Shown: piece by piece, positions 1-5,313 of the stretch
Layout of the letters: every line of letters starts with the position of its first letter
Position numbering within the stretch: the stretch's first letter is position 1
Notes under the pieces: model-generated
Seen by the model: the letters and a program-made list of their open reading frames with translations, nothing else
Told to the model about the DNA's origin: nothing
Database searches by the model: none
Assembly (NCBI GenBank): GCA_029977305.1
Contig: JAPOLF010000135.1
Span: forward strand, 1 to 5,745
DNA from: a bacterium
Lineage (GTDB): Bacteria > Chloroflexota > Chloroflexia > Thermomicrobiales > UBA6265
Direction of reading: 5' to 3'
Length of the DNA: 5,745 nt
Program-made: the position numbers and the translations under genes

Positions 1-65
1 ATTTCGGCACGGGTGGAGCGGATGCCGCGCAGGGCGGCCTCAATCTCCACAACGGGGGAACTCAC
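1..65 (-). CDS. N-terminal fragment of an unrecognised protein
   Basis: Only the first 21 codons lie in the window; the gene runs off the left edge. The GTG start at 65-63 overlaps the TGA stop of the CBS-domain gene in a GTGA arrangement, and a GGAG sequence inside the last codons of that gene sits 8 bases upstream, good Shine-Dalgarno spacing. The peptide begins MSSPVVEIEAALRGIRSTRA, which could form an amphipathic helix. A second in-frame GTG at 50-48 is possible but has a poorer ribosome site. The overlap suggests it is the next gene of the acpS-nnrD-CBS operon. I cannot assign a family or function from this fragment. Confidence 0.5.
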   Translation of the reverse strand, partial: MSSPVVEIEAALRGIRSTRAE

Positions 66-544
66 CCCTGGTTCTCCATGCGGGCGATGACCTTGACCAG
101 TTCGGCGCGGTTCACGATGCCGACGAGGGCATTCGTGTCATCGATCACCGGCACCGAGTTGATCTGGTGGTCGACCATCAACGTGGCGACCTGCTGCATG
201 GTGGCGGAGTCGCGGATGGTGTAGATCGGGGAGGTCATCAACTCTTTGGCCGTGGAGGCGGTGACGCGGCGGATGTCCTTGGCGAATGGCGTGCCGCCAT
301 CGGAGACGATCGTGGCGTCGAAGTAGTTGGTCTCGGACGGCATCGAGATCTCTGCCTCACGGCCGATGAGATCCGCCTCGGTGATGATGCCGTGCAGGTT
401 ACCTCCCTCGACGACGACGATGCCCGCTGATCCGGACGAGACCATCAGCGCCGCGACCGTTCCGACGGAGTCCTCGAGGGTGACGGTGGGAACGTCGGTG
501 CGCATCACCTGCGCTGCGGTCAACGTCTCACTGTTCTCAGACAT
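62..544 (-). CDS. Protein with a pair of CBS domains
   Basis: This 160-residue protein is made almost entirely of two CBS domains, roughly residues 11-64 and 100-155. Each shows the usual pattern: a V/L-M-T-like entry (AQVMRTDVPTV, KELMTSPIYTI), a helix, a beta hairpin (SAGIVVVEGG, INSVPVIDD) and the closing G-I-I/V-x-x-A-D/E-L segment (HGIITEADLI, VGIVNRAELV). CBS pairs commonly bind adenine nucleotides or S-adenosylmethionine and act as regulatory modules; no catalytic domain is attached here, so the partner and ligand are unknown. The ATG start at 544-542 lies in an ATGTCTGA overlap with the nnrD stop and is preceded by GGGAG at good spacing. The reading frame stays open upstream to about 829, but that stretch is antisense-frame shadow of nnrD and has a low-complexity Ser/Pro composition. 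Co-translation with nnrD suggests, without proving, an adenylate- or metabolism-linked role. Confidence 0.9.
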   Translation of the reverse strand: MSENSETLTAAQVMRTDVPTVTLEDSVGTVAALMVSSGSAGIVVVEGGNLHGIITEADLIGREAEISMPSETNYFDATIVSDGGTPFAKDIRRVTASTAKELMTSPIYTIRDSATMQQVATLMVDHQINSVPVIDDTNALVGIVNRAELVKVIARMENQG

Positions 545-1556
545 GGTGATCTCCCTTCTCCTGCTCGAGGAGTGCGAGTTCTGCGGCGATGGCGGCGGGC
601 AAATCGCCTGCCACGACTCCGAGGGTGCCGTATTGCGATTCGACGCGACGTGCGGCCCTGCCCCCGACGTGGGTGGCGAGGGTGGCAGCATCGAAGGGCG
701 AGAGGCCTTGGGCGAGGAAGGCGCCGAGCATGCCGGCGAAGACATCGCCCGACCCTGCGGTGGCAAGACTGAGTGGGGCATCGTCCGCGACGAGGGTGCG
801 GGTGCCATCGGTGATGACCGTGTGGCCATGCTTCAGCACAACGGTTTGCCCCCAGCGCATGGCGGCATCGCGCGCGGCGGTGACAGGATCGCTGGTGATC
901 TCCTCAACCGGGCGATCGGTGAGGCGGGCCATCTCCCCGGGGTGCGGCGTCAGGACTGCCGTTCGCACCGGCAGCAGTGACCACCACTCTTCCTGCCCGG
1001 CGAGCCAGTTGAGGGCATCGGCATCCACCACCATCGGCTTCCCGGCAGAGGAGAGAACGCCGGTTGCCTGCGTTCCGGGCTCAACTGCCTGCCGCGTCGG
1101 CATCGCAAAGCCCAAGCCACCCGCGAGGCGGGCCTGCGGCGGCGCGAGGAGGGCGCGCATCAGGGCATCAGTGCCCTCGTCGTCACCGAGTCCCGGGCCG
1201 ACCACCACGGCATGGCACTTGTCCAGCGTCTCCGTGAGTTCCTCGAGGGCTTTGCGACCGGGAGCGCCCTCGAGATCGCCCAACGGGAGGGTGATCGCCT
1301 CCGGCACCGTGATCGCGAGCGAACCGGCGATGCCACGAGACGTTGCAACCGCGACGATGCCCGCTCCGGCACGGCCAGCCGCCATCGCACTGAGGATGGC
1401 AGCGCCGGTGTAGCCCGGGGAGCCGGTGATCATCAGGACGCCACCAACGCCCCACTTGTGGGCGCCGACGGATCGTGTCGGCAGGAGACGGACGGCGTCC
1501 TTCCGGGTGATGAATCCGTCTGCCCCGTTCGGCAGCGGCGGCAATGCGTGGGACAC
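537..1556 (-). CDS. nnrD: ADP-dependent NAD(P)H-hydrate dehydratase
   Basis: The enzyme repairs damaged NADHX and NADPHX by ATP- or ADP-driven dehydration in the cytoplasm. Family motifs of the YjeF C-terminal (ribokinase-like) domain occur in order, numbered from the chosen 339-residue start: HKWGVGGVLMITGS near 33-46, GPGLG at 120-124, VVDADALNWL at 176-185, LTPHPGE at 202-208, LKHGHTVITDG at 241-251, and ATAGSGDVFAG at 265-275 with the catalytic-type Asp271. The N-terminal epimerase domain (NnrE), often fused to it, is absent. At 339 residues it is longer than stand-alone relatives of about 280, largely because of an extra segment at residues 139-172. I chose the GTG at 1556-1554 because AGGAG ends 7 bases upstream; the GTG at 1562-1560, which overlaps the acpS stop as GTGA, lies only 1 base from that site. 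Its stop overlaps the CBS-domain gene by 8 bases. Confidence 0.93.
   Translation of the reverse strand: MSHALPPLPNGADGFITRKDAVRLLPTRSVGAHKWGVGGVLMITGSPGYTGAAILSAMAAGRAGAGIVAVATSRGIAGSLAITVPEAITLPLGDLEGAPGRKALEELTETLDKCHAVVVGPGLGDDEGTDALMRALLAPPQARLAGGLGFAMPTRQAVEPGTQATGVLSSAGKPMVVDADALNWLAGQEEWWSLLPVRTAVLTPHPGEMARLTDRPVEEITSDPVTAARDAAMRWGQTVVLKHGHTVITDGTRTLVADDAPLSLATAGSGDVFAGMLGAFLAQGLSPFDAATLATHVGGRAARRVESQYGTLGVVAGDLPAAIAAELALLEQEKGDHHV
1041..1142 (-). other. In-frame insertion segment within nnrD
   Basis: About 34 codons sit between the end of the ALMRALLA helix and the VVDADAL strand of NnrD, where family members that I know (for example Bacillus subtilis NnrD) have only a short loop. 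The inserted peptide carries GGLGFAMPTRQAVEPGTQAT and matches no NnrD motif. Its DNA contains a CCCGC-GAG-GCGGG hairpin (1120-1132), a GAACGC/GCGTTC inverted repeat (1055-1060 and 1070-1075) and TGCCTGC twice. This looks like a palindrome-rich repeat that has entered a coding region in frame, but the boundaries are approximate and the repeat nature is inference. Confidence 0.4.
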
Positions 1557-1558
1557 AG

Positions 1559-2014
1559 TCACTCTCCTTCTGCGGGCGATGGGGATGCGGGCTCGGCGGC
1601 TTTTCGGCCGACCACGATGGCCATAGCGTCACTCCGGGAATGGGTCAGGGAAACGTCGAATGCGACGAGGCCGAGATGCTCGGCGCGGACCTGCGCGCTT
1701 CCGTGCAGGACCAACACCGGCTTGCCGCGGGTGTTGGGGAGGATCTCCATCTCCCGCCAACGAATACCGCGAATCCCTGTACCGAGGGCTTTCGACGTGG
1801 CTTCTTTTGCGGCGAAGCGGGCGGCGAGTTCCTGCACGCGGCCGCGGTATCGCTCCTGCTCGCGCTCGGTGTAGACCTTGTTGAGGAATCGATCGCCGAA
1901 GTCGTCGAGGGCGCGCTTGATGCGGTCGACCTCAATGATGTCGATTCCGACAGCGACGCCGCCGCTACGATCGGGATCGAACTCCGGGATGTAGCCGAAC
2001 TCGGACGGGGTCAT
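1559..2014 (-). CDS. acpS: Holo-[acyl-carrier-protein] synthase
   Basis: AcpS transfers 4'-phosphopantetheine from coenzyme A to a serine of acyl carrier protein, with magnesium, making it active for fatty acid synthesis. The 151-residue product has the family core: VGIDIIEVDRI at 22-32 with the metal-binding Asp25, RFAAKEATSKALGTGI at 66-81 with the second metal ligand Glu71, the GKPVLVLHG strand near 97-105, and VSLTHSRSDAMAIVV near 121-135. Before the core there is an extra tail of about 20 residues not present in short AcpS proteins. I chose the ATG at 2014-2012; AAAGG lies 13 bases upstream. A GTG at 2035 would add seven residues but has no clear ribosome site. The stop lies against or over the start of nnrD, so the two are probably co-translated; an acpS-nnr pairing is common in bacteria. 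Confidence 0.95.
   Translation of the reverse strand: MTPSEFGYIPEFDPDRSGGVAVGIDIIEVDRIKRALDDFGDRFLNKVYTEREQERYRGRVQELAARFAAKEATSKALGTGIRGIRWREMEILPNTRGKPVLVLHGSAQVRAEHLGLVAFDVSLTHSRSDAMAIVVGRKAAEPASPSPAEGE
1564..1568 (-). promoter_or_regulatory. Shine-Dalgarno site that decides the nnrD start
   Basis: AGGAG on the minus strand lies 1 base before the GTG at 1562 and 7 bases before the in-frame GTG at 1556. The spacing favours the second GTG and so a protein two residues shorter. The site lies within the last codons of acpS. Confidence 0.55.
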
Positions 2015-2044
2015 GCGGGTGGGAACACCTTTCACCGTGCGGGG

Positions 2045-2069
2045 CCGCGGTTGCTCAACAACGTCGCGG
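2045..2069. terminator. Hairpin between tgt and acpS
   Basis: The plus strand reads CCGCG-GTTG, loop CTCAA, CAAC, a 2-base bulge (GT), then CGCGG: a 9-bp stem with one bulge. It lies about 40 bases after the tgt stop and 31 bases before the acpS start. No run of T follows on the minus strand, so a classical intrinsic terminator is doubtful. It could be a weak terminator, a transcript-end structure for tgt, or a leader hairpin of acpS. Confidence 0.3.
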
Positions 2070-2072
2070 GCG

Positions 2073-2078
2073 ATTGTA
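2073..2078 (-). promoter_or_regulatory. Possible -10 element upstream of acpS
   Basis: The minus strand reads TACAAT here, five of six matches to the -10 consensus, in the only non-coding gap of the minus-strand cluster (2015-2107). No good -35 hexamer is visible 16-18 bases upstream and there is no TG extension. If it were used, transcription would start inside the neighbouring hairpin. The alternative is that acpS is read from the tatA-tgt promoter. Confidence 0.22.
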
Positions 2079-2107
2079 GCGAGTGGGACTTGATTCCGGG
2101 GAGGGGA

Positions 2108-3298
2108 CTACGCCGCCCTGCCGACCGGACGATACCGCGCGGCGAATTCGGCCTTGGCGGCGAGAAAGGTGCCTGAAGCGATGGCGGTGCGGATGGCCTC
2201 CATCTGCCGCGCGAGGAAGCGGAGGTTATGAATCGAGGCGAGACGCAATCCAAGCACCTCGTCCGCCTTGAAGAGGTGGTGCAGGTAGGCAGCGGTGTAG
2301 GTTGTGCAGGATGAGCAGTCACAGGAGGGATCGAGGGGCGCGTGCAATCGGGAGTAGGCCCGACTCTTGATGTTGATCCGGCCATCGGGGGTGAAGAGGG
2401 CAGCATTCCGGGCGAGGCGAGTCTGGAGGACGCAGTCGAAGAGGTCGATGCCACGCTCCACGCCCATCCAGAGATCTTCCGGTGACCCGACGCCCATCAG
2501 GTACCGCGGCTTGTCTCGCGGGAGCTCGGGGCAGCAGATCTCGAGCATCGCGGCCATTTCCTCTTTGGGCTCTCCGACGCTCAGGCCGCCGACGGCACAT
2601 CCGGAAACCTCGGCTTGGGCGATGTACTGGGCACTGATCTTCCGGAGATCAGGTTCGAGGCCGCCTTGGCAGATGCCAAAGAGCGATGACCCGCTCGCGG
2701 CACCGTCCTGCTCGGCGAACGCGGTGACGCAGCGATCGAGCCAACGATGGCTGCGCTCCATCGCGTCTTGCACATCCGCGCGGGGCGCAGGCAAGCCGAT
2801 GACGTGGTCGAGTGCCATGACGATGTCGGCACCGAAGCCGATCTCGAGTTCCATCGCCCGCTCCGGCGTGAGGGTGTGGAGATCGCCGTCGATGTGCGAG
2901 CGAAAGGTGACGCCCTCCTCGCGGATCTTGGCGTTGTGGGCGAGGCTGAAGACTTGGAAGCCACCGCTGTCGGTGAGCATCGGACCGTCCCACCGCATGA
3001 AGTTGGGCACTCCACCCGCCTCTCGCAGGAGGTCGAGACCGGGTCGCAGCATCAGGTGGTAGGTGTTGGCGAGAATGATCTCAGCGCCGGTGGCGCGGAC
3101 CTCCTCGGGAGCAAGCGTCTTCACCGTGGCCTGCGTGCCGACGGGCATGAACGCGGGGGTTTGGACCGTGCCGCGCGGGAGGGTCAACACCCCGCGCCGT
3201 GCGGATCCGTCTTCGGCGAGCAGGTCAAAACGGGCAGGACCGCGGCCAGATGGGCGGTCGCCCGGAGTGCGTGCGCTGTCGTCGGGATGGTGGCTCAA
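2108..3298 (-). CDS. tgt: tRNA-guanine transglycosylase
   Basis: Tgt swaps guanine-34 in the anticodon of Tyr, His, Asn and Asp tRNAs for a queuosine precursor. The 396-residue product aligns to the Zymomonas enzyme with a constant offset of +8 at every key site: general-acid-type Asp110 in MLTDSGGFQ, Gln211 in GICQGG, Gly238-Val241 in GGLSVGE, Met268 in YLMGVG, nucleophile Asp288 in DLFDCVLQTR, and zinc ligands Cys326, Cys328, Cys331 and His357. The pocket motif that usually reads DEC is DHV here (Asp164, His165, Val166), replacing the Cys158 equivalent. The start is a TTG at 3298-3296 inside a TTGA overlap with the tatA stop; no strong ribosome site precedes it and no better ATG/GTG precedes the conserved core, so translation is probably coupled to tatA. 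About 20 residues before the catalytic domain are rich in charged residues and probably disordered. Confidence 0.96.
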   Translation of the reverse strand: MSHHPDDSARTPGDRPSGRGPARFDLLAEDGSARRGVLTLPRGTVQTPAFMPVGTQATVKTLAPEEVRATGAEIILANTYHLMLRPGLDLLREAGGVPNFMRWDGPMLTDSGGFQVFSLAHNAKIREEGVTFRSHIDGDLHTLTPERAMELEIGFGADIVMALDHVIGLPAPRADVQDAMERSHRWLDRCVTAFAEQDGAASGSSLFGICQGGLEPDLRKISAQYIAQAEVSGCAVGGLSVGEPKEEMAAMLEICCPELPRDKPRYLMGVGSPEDLWMGVERGIDLFDCVLQTRLARNAALFTPDGRINIKSRAYSRLHAPLDPSCDCSSCTTYTAAYLHHLFKADEVLGLRLASIHNLRFLARQMEAIRTAIASGTFLAAKAEFAARYRPVGRAA

Positions 3299-3801
3299 CG
3301 GCTGCTGTAGGCGGCTGCGGCGCGTCGGCGGCGGACGCTGTCGAGGGCGGCGTCACTCTTGATGGTGCCGTTCGGCTGAACGACGACCCGCTTGGTGATC
3401 GGTCCGCGGGCAAGGTTGTCATCCATCGCGGACACGTCGGAGAGAGGATCGGTTTTGGTGGCGCGAGTGAGGATCTTGCCGGTGTTGACCCCGGGCTTGG
3501 CGGCAGTCTTCGACCCGGCCCCAACGGCCTTCGGGCCACCGGCGAGGTCTTTCTTGACGCCACCGGCGACGCCCTCAACCTCATCCATGACGCCCTTCAT
3601 CTCGCGCTGGACGGTGCGCTTGATGTCGTCAACCTCGGCGATGGTCTTCTCGAACTCGCCGGTGAGGTCGCCGGTGATCTTCTTGAATTCGCGCATCCAG
3701 CGACCGGCCTGCGCCGCCAATTCAGGCAGGCGATGGGGGCCGAACACCACGAGGGCGATGACGAGGATGACGAATGCTTCTTGGTAGCCGATCCCGAACA
3801 T
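3295..3801 (-). CDS. tatA: Twin-arginine translocase subunit of the TatA/TatB family
   Basis: The 168-residue protein has a short N-terminal membrane helix (about residues 3-20), the FGP hinge at 20-22 followed by HRLPELAAQAGRWMREFKK, and then an amphipathic and coiled-coil-prone stretch to about residue 80: the architecture of TatA/TatB, which form the export pore or receptor for folded proteins at the cytoplasmic membrane. Residue 8 is Glu, as in TatB, while the FGP hinge resembles TatA, so the subtype is uncertain. The tail from about 85 on is Gly/Ala/Lys rich, looks disordered and ends in an RRRR cluster; the whole is longer than typical TatA (60-90) and near TatB in length. The ATG at 3801 has AAAGG 9 bases upstream. 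The frame extends further upstream across the promoter region, which I reject. No tatC is in the window. The stop overlaps the tgt start by 4 bases. Confidence 0.9.
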   Translation of the reverse strand: MFGIGYQEAFVILVIALVVFGPHRLPELAAQAGRWMREFKKITGDLTGEFEKTIAEVDDIKRTVQREMKGVMDEVEGVAGGVKKDLAGGPKAVGAGSKTAAKPGVNTGKILTRATKTDPLSDVSAMDDNLARGPITKRVVVQPNGTIKSDAALDSVRRRRAAAAYSSR

Positions 3802-3885
3802 GGGCAGAAACCTTTGAGTGCGCCGCGACGGTTGGGACAAGTGGTTCGGCGTGTCCGCGCGCGGCCGTGGGACAATTGGCCCGGA

Positions 3886-3894
3886 AGTATACCA
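3886..3894 (-). promoter_or_regulatory. Extended -10 promoter for tatA-tgt
   Basis: The minus strand reads TGGTATACT, an extended -10 element (TG, one base, then TATACT, five of six to consensus). The -35 position (about 3909-3914) has no good match, which is tolerated by extended -10 promoters. Transcription would start near 3879, giving a leader of about 78 bases before the tatA ATG. The rest of the 155-base divergent region (3802-3956) shows a CCGCGCGCGG palindrome at 3855-3864 and, on the plus strand, a poor TGGGACAAT element at 3868-3876 that might serve pth. Confidence 0.5.
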
Positions 3895-3956
3895 CCAGCC
3901 CGTCGCGGTCTTTGCCGGAACGGTGCCACCACGGAAGAAAGGACGGCCTCCGGGCG

Positions 3957-4553
3957 ATGAAGGTGATCGTTGGATTGGGCAACCCGGGGCGGGAGTATGC
4001 GGCAACGCGCCACAATCTCGGGTTCATGGTGGTGGACGAGCTCGCCCGACGCTCCGGCGGCGGCTCGGCGAAATCCCGCTTCAAAGCGGAACTTCAGGAG
4101 ATCACTGTGAACGGCCTGCGCGTGGTTCTGGTGAAACCGCAGACCTACATGAACCTGTCCGGACACGCCGTGCGGGAGGCGAGCAGTTGGTACAAGGTGC
4201 CGAAGTCCAATGTGCTGGTGATCGTCGACGATCTGGACCTCCCTTTCGGCGCGATGCGGTTGCGAGGCAACGGGAGCCACGGCGGCCACAACGGGCTGCG
4301 GTCGATCTTCGAGCAACTGGGATCGAATGATGTGCCTCGGTTGCGGATCGGCATTGGGCGCGGGCATGGGGTGGCTGTGACGCAGGTGCTCTCGCGATTT
4401 GCCCCGGAAGAGGAGCAACAGCTGCCGGAAGTGATCAGTGCGGCAGCGGATTGCGCGACGGTGTGGATCACCGATGGCTTGATCACTGCGATGAATCGCT
4501 GCAACACCAAGTCCACAGCCCCGACCAAGGAGGCCGCGGCTACTGATGGCTGA
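3957..4553 (+). CDS. pth: Peptidyl-tRNA hydrolase
   Basis: Pth cleaves the ester bond of peptidyl-tRNAs released from stalled ribosomes, recycling tRNA in the cytoplasm. The 198-residue protein has the complete family set: VGLGNPG at 5-11 with Asn9, the catalytic His19 in TRHNLGF, YMNLSG with Asn66, VDDLDLPFG with Asp91 (equivalent of E. coli Asp93), GSHGGHNGLRSI with Asn112, and PRLRIGIGRG near 127-136. The tail after about 180 is Thr/Ala/Lys rich and variable, as usual for the family. The ATG at 3957 gives the canonical MKVIVGLGNPG start; AAAGGA lies a rather long 13 bases upstream. Its last codons overlap the transporter start by 8 bases (ATGGCTGA), so the two are very likely co-translated. 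It is divergent from tatA-tgt. Confidence 0.97.
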   Translation: MKVIVGLGNPGREYAATRHNLGFMVVDELARRSGGGSAKSRFKAELQEITVNGLRVVLVKPQTYMNLSGHAVREASSWYKVPKSNVLVIVDDLDLPFGAMRLRGNGSHGGHNGLRSIFEQLGSNDVPRLRIGIGRGHGVAVTQVLSRFAPEEEQQLPEVISAAADCATVWITDGLITAMNRCNTKSTAPTKEAAATDG

Positions 4554-5277
4554 CCTCAGGCAGATCCCAGATTCCGGACGGGAACTCACCCCCTTCCGGT
4601 ACATCGACCTGGTCACCGCGTCGTTCGTCGCGGTGCTGATGCTGTCCAACGTGGCGTCGACGAAGATCGTGCAGGTGGGGCCGTTGGCTTTCGACGGCGG
4701 GACGTTGTTGTTCCCGCTCTCCTATTTGTTTGGCGACATCCTCACCGAGGTGTATGGCTACCGGCGATCGCGGCGGGTGATCTGGATCGGGTTCTTCTGG
4801 ATCGCGATCAGCGCCGTGACGTTGATGACCGTCGATGCGTTGCCATCAGCGCCCGGGTATGACCTCGGAGAGAGTTTCCATCTCATTCTCGGGCAGACAC
4901 CGCGAATCATCCTCGGCAGCCTGGCCGGGTTCTGGGCCGGGGAGTTCGCGAATAGTTCGATCCTTGCGAAGTTGAAGGTGGCGATGCAGGGTCGGCATCT
5001 GTGGGTGAGGACGATCTCGTCGACCGTGGTCGGGCAGGCGATCGACACAACGGTGTTCTTGTTGGTCGCGTTTGCCGGGGTGCTTCCCAATGAGGTGCTC
5101 TTAGTGGTGCTGGTCTCCAACTACGTCTTGAAGGTCGGGGTGGAGGTGCTGTGCACGCCGTTCACCTACTGGGCGGTCTCGCGGCTGAAACGGGCGGAGG
5201 GAGTTGATGTCTATGACACCGACACCGACTTCAACCCGTTTGCGTGGTCGCAGGTCCGGAACACCCGCGAGGCGTAG
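4546..5277 (+). CDS. yhhQ: Queuosine precursor transporter, YhhQ/VUT family
   Basis: Members of this family (Vut_1, formerly DUF165) are inner-membrane proteins; E. coli YhhQ imports the 7-deazaguanine precursors preQ0 and preQ1. The 243-residue product shows about six hydrophobic segments (near 20-40, 52-67, 77-97, 118-138, 158-180, 184-212) and family signatures: SNVASTKIVQVG near 34-45, FPLSYLFGDILTEVYGY at 56-72, and RTISSTVVGQAIDTTVF at 155-171. The charged C-terminal tail includes DTDFNPF, a common family ending. The ATG at 4546 overlaps the pth stop and has AAGGAGG 12 bases upstream. Its presence about 1.2 kb from tgt, which uses such bases, supports a salvage role, although substrate specificity (preQ0, preQ1 or queuine) cannot be read from the sequence. 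Confidence 0.92.
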   Translation: MADLRQIPDSGRELTPFRYIDLVTASFVAVLMLSNVASTKIVQVGPLAFDGGTLLFPLSYLFGDILTEVYGYRRSRRVIWIGFFWIAISAVTLMTVDALPSAPGYDLGESFHLILGQTPRIILGSLAGFWAGEFANSSILAKLKVAMQGRHLWVRTISSTVVGQAIDTTVFLLVAFAGVLPNEVLLVVLVSNYVLKVGVEVLCTPFTYWAVSRLKRAEGVDVYDTDTDFNPFAWSQVRNTREA

Positions 5278-5299
5278 AATCTCGGGCATGGCATGCGCG

Positions 5300-5304
5300 A
5301 AGGA
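5300..5304 (+). promoter_or_regulatory. Shine-Dalgarno site that decides the oxidoreductase start
   Basis: AAGGA lies 9 bases before the GTG at 5314. An in-frame ATG at 5293 lies upstream of this site and lacks its own, and a GTG at 5320 could use GAGG at 5311-5314. The short gap after the transporter stop (5278-5313) also holds TAGAAT at 5275-5280, a -10-like match without a visible -35. Confidence 0.5.
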
Positions 5305-5313
5305 CGAGACGAG

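Noticed and set aside
545..829. N-terminal extension of the CBS protein
   Set aside because: The stretch overlaps nnrD on the same strand in another frame and is a Ser/Pro/Ala-rich shadow; the ATG at 544 has a proper ribosome site and the overlap form seen elsewhere in the window.
327..980. Long open frames opposite nnrD and the CBS gene (also 589-1413 on the plus strand)
   Set aside because: They are antisense shadows of genes with clear family motifs, common in high-GC DNA; their translations are Arg/Ser/Pro/Gly-rich with no recognisable domain.
2015..2035. GTG at 2035 as the acpS start
   Set aside because: No ribosome site precedes it; the ATG at 2014 is an acceptable start with AAAGG upstream. 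The GTG cannot be fully excluded.
2747..3310. Plus-strand open frames opposite tgt, and 3199-3960 opposite tatA
   Set aside because: They lie wholly over the well-supported tgt and tatA genes, show low-complexity composition and have no good start context.
3835..3856. GGACA/TGTCC inverted repeat in the tatA leader
   Set aside because: Only 5 bp of stem with a 12-base loop, easily expected by chance in GC-rich DNA.
3802..3956. preQ1 or other riboswitch in the divergent leader or before the transporter
   Set aside because: I looked for the short preQ1-type hairpin with an A-rich tail and did not see one; the transporter start lies within pth, leaving no leader there.
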